Of a stretch of DNA of 27,461 bases, positions 1 through 8,825 are shown piece by piece; position 1 is the first letter of the stretch, and each line of letters starts with the position of its first letter. The position numbers and the translations under genes were made by a program. Location: NCBI GenBank assembly GCA_003427395.1, contig BFEA01000065.1:2479839-2507299 (forward strand), in the 5' to 3' direction. This DNA is from Chara braunii (taxonomy: Eukaryota; Streptophyta; Charophyceae; Charales; Characeae). The notes under the pieces were generated by a model. It was not told the origin of the DNA, made no database searches, and saw nothing but the letters and a program-made list of their open reading frames with translations.

Positions 1-7
1 GCAGTAG

Positions 8-8
<1 letters not shown>

Positions 9-81
<73 letters not shown>
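9..81. repeat. (CT)n microsatellite
   Basis: A pure CT dinucleotide run. It is preceded at the window edge by GCAGTAGCC, which matches one arm of the 72-bp palindromic modules seen elsewhere in the window, so the rest of such a module probably lies upstream of base 1. Long CT runs recur next to blocks of the same composite element (1786, 4806, 19455, 21011). Open frames across these runs (Ser-Leu or Arg-Glu repeats) are artefacts of the repeat. Confidence 0.95.
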
Positions 82-83
<2 letters not shown>

Positions 84-259
84 AAGTATCCTATAAAAAT
101 GATTTCAAGTTGTTAAAAAACTTAACAAATCGTCTGTGTCATTTCATTTTGACCGACACGTGGGAACAGGAAAAGAAACTTACGACGTCGCGCAGCGTTC
201 GGGAAGGAGCGACACAGAACACTGAATAACAAGGTGCAGATAAGAGAAGTCGAGCGAGG

Positions 260-1489
260 ATGACAGAGTCACAGAAAAGTAACATGTGTGGTGGCGGCTC
301 GAAGTGGTCATATGTGGGTATAGAACCGGTCACCGATCCAAGGATGGAAAATAAAGACGAAGAGCACCGCAAAGAGGTGGGAAGCGAACCGTTGTTGCCA
401 TTGATCAGTGAGAGGTCAGCAAAGAGGTGGCAGAAAATGTTGAGGGACCCTTGGTACGCGAAAATGTACGATATAATGACAGAGGGTGAAGCAAAGTCTC
501 CCCAGTTGATAATCGAAGAGTCATACGGCATTAAGGGAAAAGCGAAAGCCGGAGACATGACGAGAACGAGAGAAGAGCAGACTGATATTAATGATGAGGA
601 CGAATTGTTCCCCTTCACGTGAAAATCAAAGAGACACACTATACCCGTAACAAAATCGGACGTTGTACGATTGACCGACAACGAATGGCTGAACGACATC
701 ATTATCGACATTTATTTGCAGTCTTTGTATGAAGAACAGTCGCCGCCACGAGACAATGTAACAGTCCATGTCTGCACAACTTTCTGGCACCCCGAGGTCA
801 TTGGCAATCAGAAAGTGCATTTGACGAAAAGCGGATGGGAGGACGCAATCAAGAATAGACCACGGAAGTTGCATCGACTGAGCAATGAACTGCGACGCGT
901 GACAGCCACTGTAATACCTGTGAACCATAACAAACATTGGATTCTTCTTCTGTTGCTCAATGTCAGATCCTTCTTGGCAGTCACTCAGGACAGCCATGTC
1001 TACGAACCTCCTATCGTCATCGTTGTTAACTCTTTGAAAGGGAAAAAGCGAGAGGAATGGAAGGCCTTGCGAACATTTCTGTGGCACGAGTACCTCCACG
1101 AGGCATCCAACTCGGGGGTGTTGACACCGAAAAAGGTTCATACGTCGTGGGTGACATGTAGAGATCTACTAGGAAGTAAACTTTTGCATGCAGAATGCCC
1201 GCAACAGAACAATTACACGGACTGTGGTGTCTATGTGTGTTGCATCGTTGCCACTGTAATAGAATTTCTTGCAAGAACTGCACCGAAGGATGTGAGAGCC
1301 AAGGACGTACTGAAAGTTGTTAAAAGAACAACGGTGAACGAAAGAACTGTTCACCAATTTCGCCAGTCTATGGTGGACCGGCTCGCTCGCTGTGCTGCAG
1401 TTACAAAAGGTAACGGAACAGTCGCGGCCTCACACATAGCGACTGCGTTGAGATGTATCATAAACAGAAGACAGAGCAACACTTCGTAA
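260..1489 (+). pseudogene. Ulp1-like (C48) cysteine protease, transposon-type, one in-frame stop
   Basis: The ATG at 260 is the first after an in-frame TAA at 227-229. A single frame then runs to TAA 1487-1489, interrupted only by TGA 620-622, giving 120 codons before and about 289 after. The second part has the C48 peptidase layout. LTDNEWLND is the typical start of the domain. His lies in NKHW (residue 89 counted from the TTG at 671), Gln at 179, and Cys at 185 in TDCGVYVC. The Asp usually found in the DSL motif is Asn here (VVNSL, residue 120; codon AAC, one transition from GAC). The family cleaves SUMO-like isopeptide bonds, and transposon copies have unknown targets. The first 120 residues are charged and not recognised. 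The protease part has no ATG near its domain start, so it could be made only by readthrough or splicing around the TGA. I treat it as a decayed transposon gene. Confidence 0.8.
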
Positions 1490-1533
1490 GCCTTGAATTG
1501 TCGTTGAGGTCGTCAAAGGACGATGCGAGGACA

Positions 1534-1605
1534 GTTCACTACTGCGGGCATTTGTTACATAAAGACCGGTGGCTTGACCAGTTGATTGGCCCGCAGTAGC
1601 CAACC
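1534..1605 (-). repeat. 72-bp palindromic module (copy 1, minus orientation)
   Basis: Arm GTTCACTACTGCGGGC at 1534-1549 faces GCCCGCAGTAGCCAAC at 1589-1604, matching at 14 of 16 positions as an inverted repeat. The interior resembles that of the tandem modules at 4219-4792 when read on the minus strand. The total length is 72 bp, the same as in every other complete module found. It sits between the protease gene and the second gene of copy A. Confidence 0.8.
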
Positions 1606-1774
1606 TTCTCGCGGTGATGGTCGGGGACATCTTCCAAGTTTTTCTTTGCTTGTTTTTTTTTTGTTATTGTCACTATGCGAACCCGTGCCGCCTGACAATA
1701 CAGATACAATCATTCTGACGCACAAAGAGGTTGGTAACTTAAATGACGTCGCAATATCAACAATAAGATTTTGG

Positions 1775-1781
1775 TTTTTTT

Positions 1782-1868
<87 letters not shown>

Positions 1869-1869
1869 N

Positions 1870-1927
<58 letters not shown>
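1775..1927. repeat. T tract followed by (CT)n microsatellite with one N
   Basis: A run of T (1775-1786) leads into about 140 bp of CT. Base 1869 is N, which marks uncertain assembly in the repeat, so the true length is not known. The stretch 1606-1774 before it contains nothing I can assign. Confidence 0.95.
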
Positions 1928-1930
<3 letters not shown>

Positions 1931-2765
1931 GCGGCCATTACACTTCAGGGGTGTATGAATCGACACACGACATGTTCGTATTCCGCTTTGATGTATATGG
2001 GGGAAAAAAAGATCTGTGCAGGTCTTTGAAGGCCGTGGGAAAGAACGACAAGGGGAGGAAGAAATGCAAGGTTGATAAGAAAAAAGAAACGAGAGAGCAT
2101 CGCAGAAGCGGATCCCAGAATGCAAAAACGGAGCGGACCAGCAGCCGCAGAAACGGATCAAAAGTTTCTCTCCCATCAAATCAGAGGGAGATTTCAAAGT
2201 TGAAAGAACGCAATGAGTCACCCCCTGCGACTCCTGCCCCACGGAACCGTGCCAGCGGCGTCGAGAACCGTCCACCCAAGGCCCCCCGAGAAGAGGTCAT
2301 GGGAAGACGGAATGTCAAAGGTGCACCGCAGGACAAAGAAGAGAATCACGTACAAAAAGGACAGAATGGTGGAGATGATCGATCTGAGAGGCTCGGACGA
2401 TATGCACAGCGCGACCCGAGAGGAAGCAGAAGAGGAACACGACCAGTCCATATCAGAAAAGTCTGACGGGGAGGAGAACGAGGCAACAAGTGACGAGGGA
2501 GGTGACAGTGAAACTTCCGACGGACATTCTCGCGACACTCACGATGCTGATGACGAGGACGGCAGGAGCAGCGACGGCACAACGCCGGACGAGGGCGGTG
2601 ATGGGGCAGGAGAAGACGATAGAAACGTGGACGGAAGAGAGAGTTTCCCATCTCCGGGAAGAACGCGACGCACGAGGGAATCCGAAAGTGGCAGCGAGGG
2701 AGGCGCAACTGATGCGCCCTCAATTGACAGACAAGTAGTGCGGCATGACAACGCAGTTCAAAAAG

Positions 2766-2965
2766 GTAAACAAAATGTGCTGCAGTTGTTCCTCTTGCAC
2801 AACGATTACGTGGTAAGGGCGCAAAGTGATGACATTTCCTTAATGCGAGGATGTCGCTGTGATGAAGGAACAGTTGAAACGGGCTGTCGAATTTCGCACG
2901 TGCGAAAATGGGTGCGAAATGCCGAGTTCTTAATATTATTCTGTGCGTTGTAATGTGTCTTCCAG
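2766..2965 (+). other. Probable intron in the copy A second gene
   Basis: About 200 bp between GTAAAC (2766) and TTCCAG (2960-2965). An acceptor three bases later, CAG at 2966-2968, keeps the same phase. Copy B has a GT donor-like site at the matching place (GTAGGC, minus strand 20728-20723) and a similar length of about 190 bp, but its acceptor AG is lost. The phase-restoring effect supports it; no transcript evidence is available. Confidence 0.55.
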
Positions 2966-2968
2966 CAG

Positions 2969-3058
2969 ATGGCACGAATTCACAAAGAAAAGTGTGCGCG
3001 AGCAGGGGAGGACAGCAACAAACCAATCAAGAAAGCGGCGTATTCTCGAAGAAAATGA
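2969..3058 (+). other. 29-codon basic ORF ending in ATGA overlap with MKDRLF start (conserved in copy B)
   Basis: ATG 2969 opens a 29-codon Lys/Arg-rich frame whose TGA (3056-3058) overlaps the ATG at 3055 of the main frame. Copy B has the same-length frame on the minus strand at 20534-20445, with the same overlap. Start, stop and length are therefore shared while many residues differ. The main-frame reading of this stretch is open in A but has a TGA in B. It may be a short upstream ORF or chance openness. Confidence 0.3.
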
Positions 3059-3864
3059 AGGACAGACTGTTCCGGTCGGTCGCAAAAGCCTTTGCGTTCT
3101 CAGCAGCAAAGGACGCAACTCTGTACCCAACAAAGGATGAATTTTTCACGGCGCTGCAAACAACGGCCAAACTGATAGGGGAGAACGCGGAGGAATGACT
3201 GCGATCACACGTAGCGGAGTGCGGGATTCGAGCAGTCATAGGGGAGTGCAACAGAATGATGACAACCGTGCGTGGAGAGATAATATGGCAACTGAAACAT
3301 TGGTTCTGGGATGAAAAAGGGATCCCGCTTATACGATCGCAGCAAACAGATCACCAGCTCCCTACTCGCAACAAGATGCGAGTAGAGATGAAGGAGAATA
3401 AAACGTGGAGACGGAGCGGCGACGATCCTTGGGGCGCCCCAGCCTTCAAGACGGCACTTACCAAGGTTTTCCAGATGAGGAGGGACGATGTAAACCTTGG
3501 CGTGACCCTGCAACAACTGGCTTTTGCAGAGATGGTTCTGCAATGTAAAATAGAGCAGACAACAAAGACCAGTAGAGCGGTGGACCAAACACAAAAATTG
3601 TTCTCTATAAAGCAGGACATCGCATCATCTGTCCGCAGTCGCGATACAGTCATGACTTTTTCGATCTTCAAGCTGGACCGTGCCGTATCGGTTGCTGAGA
3701 AGGCTACTGTGCTATTTCGAGCTGGCGTGCCCTCTGTCCACAGGAGTGGGCCACAAAACACAACAATAACGGATGACGATTTCGACGTGGAGTTCATTGC
3801 ACCGCTGCATGAGAGAAGCAGAGACGGGGAGAGGGATACAAAAAGTTTGTGCGCCAGACCTTAG

Positions 3865-3996
3865 TGTGAGCGGGGGGGGACAGGTGGTGAACACAATAGT
3901 GTAAATCAGAAGGTTCATTACGGAATCTGTGAATCAGAAGGTTCATTACACAAGGTCACGGTCATTGCATGCTAGAGAGAGAAGGGAAAAAAAAAA

Positions 3997-4037
<41 letters not shown>

Positions 4038-4216
4038 AAAAGAGAGGCGGGGAGATGAAGACTCTGAACCATGGCACTTGAACAGTCACTTTACAACATA
4101 TGATCTGTTACTTATGATACACAATTGTACAATCCCTTGTAATGCTCATCTTTGTGTGATTGGTCATAGAGCGACTATGTTATGAAAAAAACACCATCCG
4201 TGGTTGTCCTCAATGC
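3865..4216. repeat. 3' flank of second gene with A tract and (GA)n
   Basis: Homology with copy B continues for about 20 bp past the stop codon. Then follow a G-rich stretch, a short duplicated phrase GTGAATCAGAAGGTTCATTA near 3900-3950, a run of 19 A (3987-4005) and (GA)n to about 4032. There is no gene. Confidence 0.7.
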
Positions 4217-4801
4217 AAGGTTGGCTAGTGCGTGTCACTCTCTCTCTCATGCCACCATGTTGCTAAATTTGTGTCACGCAGTAGTGAACTGTGCTTGCAG
4301 CAGGGAAGCTCAACATTTAACTGAGGCTCCCTCACACGTCCATCCATAGAATGAAGCACAACAATCCTACGGACTCGAAAAGGAAGGTTGGTTATTGCGT
4401 GCTACTCTCTCTCGCGGACGGCCATGTTGGTAAATTTGTGACCCGCAGAAGTGAACCGAGCTTGTAGCAGGGCATCTCAGCATTTAATTGAGGCTCCCAC
4501 ACGCGTCCGTTCATAGAATGAAGTACAACAATCCTACAAACTCAAAAAGGAAGGTTGACTACTGCGTGCCACCCTCTCTCGCGGACTGCCATGTTGGTAA
4601 ATTTGTGTCACGCAGTAGTGAACCATGCTTGTAGCAAGGCAGCTCGGCATTTAATCGACGCTCCCTCACGCGTCCATCAGCGAAATGAAATACCGCAATC
4701 CAGCACCAATAAAAAACAAAGGTTGGCTACTGCGTGTTACTCTCTCTCTCACACTGCCATGTTGGTGAATTTGTGTCACGCAGTAGTGAACCCTGCTTGC
4801 A

Positions 4802-4803
<2 letters not shown>
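4217..4803 (+). repeat. 167-bp tandem array, about 3.5 units, each containing a 72-bp palindromic module
   Basis: Units begin with AAGGTTGG at 4217, 4384, 4551 and 4719 (spacing 167, 167, 168); the last is cut by a CT tract. Each unit starts with a 72-bp module bounded by inverted arms of the type GGTTGGCTACTGCGTG and CACGCAGTAGTGAACC: 4219-4290, 4386-4457, 4553-4624 and 4721-4792. The remaining ~95 bp of each unit is a spacer with CTCACGCGTCCATC-like sequence. One diverged unit occurs in copy B on the minus strand at 19120-19255. Confidence 0.9.

Positions 4804-4805
<2 letters not shown>

Positions 4806-4856
<51 letters not shown>
4806..4856. repeat. (CT)n microsatellite
   Basis: A pure CT run that interrupts the fourth 167-bp unit. 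It resembles the other CT tracts bound to this element. Confidence 0.95.
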
Positions 4857-4859
<3 letters not shown>

Positions 4860-5056
4860 ACTCTCTCTTTATCTTCAGTCATTGTGGTCGATGCATGTCA
4901 GGAGTACTGGAAGACTCAACGATTGACATTTGCGAAAGAGCATAGTGTATCGTGCAGCAGGAGAAAAGGACGGGAAGAAACCGCGAAAACCGACGACATA
5001 AGCCAAAATTTTCGATTTTTTTCCCCAACACAGAACGTAATGTTCTACGAAAGGTG

Positions 5057-5220
5057 AACAAGTTTTTAACACGTTTCAACAAGTTTTCAACACGTTTCAA
5101 CAAGTTTTCAACACGTTTCGACAAGTTTTCAACACGTTTCAACACGTTCTCAACAAGTTTCAACAAGTTCTCCACAAATCTTCAACAAGTTTTCAACAAG
5201 TTGTCAACAACTTGTCAACA
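5057..5220. repeat. CAACAAGTTTT/CAACACGTTTT minisatellite
   Basis: Degenerate units of about 11-12 bp (CAACAAGTTTT, CAACACGTTT) are arrayed in pairs of about 24 bp. Read on the minus strand they encode a Leu/Val/Glu heptad-like peptide, which follows from the repeat length and is not evidence of a gene. Copy B has a shorter, more decayed version at about 18560-18640. A similar fragment sits at 22595-22665. Confidence 0.8.
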
Positions 5221-5420
5221 GATGGACCAACATCCTTTCAACAAATGGACCAACAAATGGACACACCTGTTTCAGTTTTCCCAATGTTTGGACAACGTTG
5301 GTTTCCTTCACTTCTGGTGGAACACATGACCCCTCCCCCCCAAACAGTTTATAAACACAGTTCCAACGGTTGAAATATGATGTCCACATGTGATCATCCT
5401 GTCAGAACATTTGCCACATT
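5221..5420 (+). other. 3' terminal region of composite element, copy A
   Basis: Colinear with copy B on the minus strand. CTTCTGGTGG at 5311 matches 18510-18501, TTCCAACGGTT near 5361 matches about 18455-18445, and ATCCTGTCAG near 5397 matches about 18424. Clear similarity fades after about 5430, which gives an approximate element end. No inverted terminal repeat was found. Confidence 0.55.
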
Positions 5421-5429
5421 TTTTCTGTA

Positions 5430-5980
5430 GTAGCGGACTGAGATAGCGGAGGAGTGACAGTTGGGCATGATGACTTATCTGTGGGCCTAAGCGTAACGCG
5501 CAAGCCTACAAACTTAAAAGCTTACCTGGCCGAAGTTGTGCCCGTCTCCTTGGAGCTCAGGGACTGAGGAGCAATGACAAATCCGCCAAAGAGTGTGGGC
5601 CGATTGACTAGCCGGTGCACCTCTTGTCTCGGCAGGCTATGCAGTAAGGCCAACCGCGGGTAGGGCGCTCAACGGGTGGGGTGGGAACTGAGCAAACTAG
5701 CTACGGGCGCAATGCCACGAAGGAGTAGCTCACCCACGGGAAGATGTGTCACTCGGCTGCTGAACGGTGAGACGCCGATCCCAGCAACCGACACGGCTGG
5801 AGAGTCTGCAGTCAGCTACCGGTGCGCTGACGGCTACAGTTGTTGAGCGCCGGTTGGTGGATCATTTGGTTGTGCGCGGACTGTTGTAGGCATCTGGGCA
5901 CCGTGATCAAGAAATTGACATACCACTGTTGACTAAGCATGGTGGTGGATCCTACGCACTGATGTTGCACTATACGATGT
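5430..5980. other. No gene recognised
   Basis: Mixed-composition DNA past the end of copy A. No long frame, RNA gene or clear repeat is visible. I see nothing here that I can name. Confidence 0.5.
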
Positions 5981-6560
5981 CGCCCTGCTGCTGTACGAGC
6001 CGCAGGTTGTCTCGGTTGTGTTTTTTTCGCAGCAGTAGTTGTTGTGCTTGCTACAGATTGTTGTGATTGTTGGGCAGCACTGTGGTGTTGAGCATGTGGT
6101 GCCTTGCTGCAGAAGCGGCCGTTGTGCACGTAATCTTGGTGCACCATTCTACTGTGCACACTGGGAGCTCGTTGTAGGTTGGGCGTGGTGGGCCGACTGC
6201 TGCACACTGCTGCACACTGCCGCGAATTACTACTGGTTGCCGCATACGGCTGTTGCTGCAAGACCGTTGTATACTGCTGCTGCTCCTGCTGGCTACTACG
6301 GGTTGTGGGAGGCTGCTGCTGCGGATTGGGCACGAGCCACCGCTGTAGGCTGTTGCTGAGGATTGTCGCTGTTGCTGGTTACTATCACATACTGCTGTTG
6401 ACTGCTGCTGGCTACCGCACATTGCTGCTGGCTGCAGCGGACTGTGCATAGACTGATGTTGGTGATAGTTGCTGCTACTGGAAGCTGCTGCGGTTGTTGG
6501 TGATTGTTGCTGTTGCTGCCGCCCGCCGCTGAGTACTATTGCTGCTTCTAAGGACTGTTA
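5980..6560. repeat. Imperfect CTG/CAG-rich block
   Basis: GCTGCTG, GTTGTTG and CTGCTGCTG triplets recur irregularly over about 580 bp. Frames on the minus strand read as Gln/Ala/Ser/Thr-rich (5812-6333 and 6051-6449), and frames on the plus strand as Cys/Leu-rich. A Gln-rich protein segment on the minus strand cannot be excluded, but the two minus-strand frames overlap in different registers and neither has a recognisable domain. I call it a degenerate triplet repeat. Confidence 0.6.
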
Positions 6561-7240
6561 CAGGCTGTTGGGCGGCTGCGATTAGGCTAAGGAGAGGTGT
6601 TGAGGCTTGGGGAAGTAATCAGACTGGACGAGTAAGGGGGTAGTGCTGCGATCAGGGAGGTCGTCAGGGGGGTTGACTTCGGCAGTTTGACTTTAAAAGA
6701 AGGACCGTGACCAAGCTGGTACTATTTGGCCATCATTGCGGGACCCTCAGGCGAATAAAGGTATCAAGGCCCTCTCCTGAGAGTTGAGTTGTCCCCTTCT
6801 TGTATCTCAAGAGTCTGAAACTCTTATATTTTGCCTTTCTTACTCTAAGTCTAATCCAGTTCTGAGAGGAAGGCGGCAGGCGGGATTGCAACCCGTAGGA
6901 CCGCAACAAGACTCTGTGGGGAGTCAGCCCACCGATTGCGGGAGCTCTGTCGGAACCTAGGCGAGGTTCGTGAGGCATGGAACCATAAGGTGATCCATCT
7001 CTATCTGTATAACCCACTATACCCATGTTTGCATATCCCCCTGTAGTTTGATTGACGTATGCATGCCTGTCCCTATGATTTTTGCTTTCTCTTCAGGACA
7101 TAACCAGATTAAGTAAAGGAGCGCATGTATAATGTCAGTCTCAACTTCTTTGCCTGATTGAAAGCACATTGTGGGGTTGCATCTGGGGGAAGGGTGGGGA
7201 AAAGGTTGTATTGCATGAGTTTGACTGGGTCAACCAAAGG
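6561..7240. other. No gene recognised
   Basis: Contains AATAAA at 6755, which could be a poly(A) signal, but there is no linked gene. Short open frames lack family features. It leads into the hairpin array that starts at about 7250. Confidence 0.4.
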
Positions 7241-7249
7241 CTGGGTCAG

Positions 7250-7966
7250 TTCCATAAGTTTGGGAAGGCGCAGTGCTATGTTTTATTTTGGATTGCCTGG
7301 AGGACCAGACATATTCCATAAGTTTGGGTGGTCTAATTGCTCTAACTGGTGAGGGCTGAATGTGATTGCCTTTTCAGGGACCAAGCATGTTTCATAAGTT
7401 TGGGTGGCTTGGTCACCTTGTTTACTTTGGGTTTTTGTCAGTTTTCTTATTTCCTGAACGAGGAGGTTTGAGCATGTTCCATAAGTTTGGGTGGCTCAAC
7501 CTCTTCTTGCTTTGGCTTTTGGGAGAAATGAACCAGGCCGGGGACCAAGACATGTTCCATAAGTTTGGGTGGTCTTGGTCCAACGCCTCGCACATGCTGG
7601 AACTAGAAGGTTATAACTTTGTTATACTCTATTATTATATTATTTAGGAACAGGCTAGTCAAACAGGGTTCCATAAGTTTGGGTGGTCTGACTATAGCTT
7701 ATCACCAACTGCAGAAAGTATTAATTAAGAATAAACTTGTGGTACGAAGGGGCAGGCTGAGTCTTGAGCTGAAGATGATCGGCTCAATTATAAGCTACCT
7801 CAAAAGACTAAGCGCAAACAATTATATAAATGTTGGATACTGAAACAGTTCAGGGCGACTCGGGTGGCCTAGTCATGTGCCCAAAGAAGAGAAAACTTGT
7901 TGTGCCCTATGTTTTTGTATATTTCCTGGTTGGGCTAGACATGTTCCATAAGTTTGGGTGGTCTAG
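7250..7966 (+). repeat. Dispersed hairpin family with shared loop and copy-specific arms
   Basis: The core TTCCATAAGTTTGGG (with variants) occurs at 7250, 7314, 7390, 7477, 7555, 7669 and 7944, spaced 64, 76, 87, 78, 114 and 275 bp. In most copies the full loop is ATGTTCCATAAGTTTGGGTG, enclosed by arms that pair within the copy but differ between copies: GACCAAGC/GCTTGGTC (8 bp, third copy), GAGGTTTGAGC/GCTCAACCTC (10 bp plus one bulge, fourth), GGACCAAGAC/GTCTTGGTCC (10 bp, fifth), TAGTCAAAC/GTCTGACTA (one mismatch, sixth) and GGCTAGAC/GTCTAGCC (8 bp, seventh). The second has only about 4 bp, and the first has no convincing stem. Inside the loop CCA and TGG could form a short inner stem. Intervening DNA is not repeated. 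The short open frames across it (7158-7647) contain the repeat as HKFGW and look incidental. Confidence 0.85.
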
Positions 7967-8254
7967 CCTTATGCCCTATGTAAGCTGGGTATAAGGGGAT
8001 AAATCATTGAAAGACTATGAACTATTGTTTGCTAAATTGACTTGGGGATGGTGAAAACACTTACCTTTGCGGGTTGGCCTGCATGTGATTGAGTGATGTC
8101 ACTACTTAGTCTGAATTTTCAGTTGATAGGTAGTTGTTTTAGTTGCTCGCCACGTGCTAGAGTTATAGGAGTTAGTTTCAATTCCTGCATGTTCTGAGCT
8201 GATATTTTTTTTTACTTAGATCAATTTCTGCATTTTCTGGGATCTTTTATCTAT
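7967..8254. other. AT-rich spacer, possible degenerate unit of the following array
   Basis: A phrase like GGAGTTAGTTTCAATTCC near 8170 resembles the end of the A/B units that follow, so one decayed unit may start near 8100. Nothing else is identified. Confidence 0.35.
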
Positions 8255-8825
8255 ACTTGGTCTAGTATAAATCTTGGTAAGCCACTTTCTCTACGGGAAG
8301 CGCTGCCGAAATTTCTGCAAAACCAAGGAGTTAGTCAAAACTTTGTCTTCTTCAGGATCCGGTCTTGTTGGTTTTTTTACTTAGTAAGAATCTGCGAAGT
8401 CTCATTTTCTAAAGAAAGTGCTGCCCAAATTTTTACTAATTCAGGGAGTTAGACAAAATTGGGCATTGAAAGGTCAAAGTCATTTCAGATCCTAAATTTA
8501 GCTTTGTATAAATCTTGGAATAACACTTTCTCTACGGGAAACGCTGCTGAAATTTCTACAAATCTAAGGAGTTGGTTAAAATTATATCTTAACGGAACTC
8601 AGACTTTATATTTGAGTTAATATCTGACCTTGTATGAATCTGGAAAGTCTTCCCTTATAAAGGAAGTGCAGTCCAAATTTTTACTAAATCAGGGAGTTAG
8701 ACAAATTTCGACTTTCTAAAAATCCAAAGGTTTGATTTTTGGGTTAGTATAAATTCTGCAATGACACTTTTCCTACGGGAAGCGCTGCCGAAATTTTTTG
8801 AGTTTAGATGAGTTAGATTATATTT
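8255..8825 (+). repeat. Alternating A/B tandem array, five ~120-bp units
   Basis: A units (CACTTTCTCTACGGGAAGCG-type) begin at 8283, 8524 and 8765, exactly 241 bp apart. B units (CATTTTCTAAAGAAAGTGCTG and a CTTCCCTTATAAAGGAAGTG variant) lie between them at about 8402 and 8649. All units then share a GCTGCCsAAATTT phrase, a GGAGTTAGaCAAA phrase and an upstream TATAAATCTTGG-like phrase. The unit start can fold as a small hairpin in every unit, with different sequence: CTTTC/GGAAG in A, TTTCT/AGAAA in B1, CTTCC/GGAAG in B2. No coding frame is conserved. I found no hammerhead, snoRNA or tRNA signature. Confidence 0.75.

Larger units (their letters stand above)
2213..3864 (+). pseudogene. Unrecognised transposon gene, two exons, one in-frame stop (copy A)
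   Basis: Exon 1 (2213-2765) encodes a Lys/Arg-rich start, then a strongly acidic Glu/Asp/Ser/Gly tract. A donor AAAAAG|GTAAAC at 2765/2766 and acceptor TTCCAG at 2965 join it in phase to exon 2 (2966-3864), whose frame differs from exon 1, so the intron restores the reading frame. Exon 2 is open except for TGA 3196-3198. In copy B the codon at this place is GGA (Gly). The ORF then runs on to TAG 3862-3864. Exon 2 matches copy B (19639-20540, minus) without any indel over its last 162 codons and at 40 of 47 residues from MKDRLFRSVAK to NAEE. I do not recognise the protein. It is rich in Lys, Arg and Asp, has a conserved WRRSGxDPWGAP stretch, and shows no zinc-binding pattern or membrane segment. 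The true 5' end of exon 1 is uncertain, because a TGA at 2201-2203 closes its frame and a Lys-rich open frame upstream (1930-2200) may be a further exon. Confidence 0.6.
260..5420 (+). mobile_element. Composite Ulp1-bearing element, copy A
   Basis: I group this interval as one element because its second gene and its whole 3' region recur in the same order and relative orientation on the minus strand at 18400-20740. Landmarks seen in both copies, in order: a GT donor-like site, an intron-like stretch, the second gene, a microsatellite, 72-bp palindromic module(s), CATAGTGTATCG, a CAAC-rich minisatellite, CTTCTGGTGG, TTCCAACGGTT and ATCCTGTCAG. The Ulp1 gene is only present in this copy, so its membership is inferred from adjacency and from a 72-bp module (1534-1605) lying between the two genes. 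Transposon-borne Ulp1 proteases are known from several plant DNA transposon classes (MULE, CACTA and KDZ types). I see no transposase, so the class stays open. The left end may lie outside the window, and I could not define terminal repeats or target duplications. Confidence 0.6.

Noticed and set aside
1555-2466. Open frames encoding Ser-Leu or Arg-Glu repeats across CT tracts, also at 4555-5057, 19217-19564 and 20982-21194
   Set aside because: They exist only because a dinucleotide repeat has no stop codons. An N and a probable length error at 1869 make the frames meaningless.
5812-6449. Gln-rich protein gene on the minus strand
   Set aside because: Two overlapping frames in different registers, no domain, and composition fully explained by the triplet repeat.
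6755-6760. Poly(A) signal AATAAA as a gene end
   Set aside because: No coding sequence leads up to it on the plus strand, and the hexamer is common in AT-rich DNA.
7250-7966. CRISPR-like array
   Set aside because: Spacing is irregular (64 to 275 bp), each repeat carries its own complementary arms, no cas genes are present, and the context is eukaryotic.
8283-8800. Self-cleaving ribozyme or snoRNA cluster
   Set aside because: I looked for the hammerhead core (CTGATGA with GAAA) and for C/D or H/ACA boxes at fixed places in the units and did not find them.
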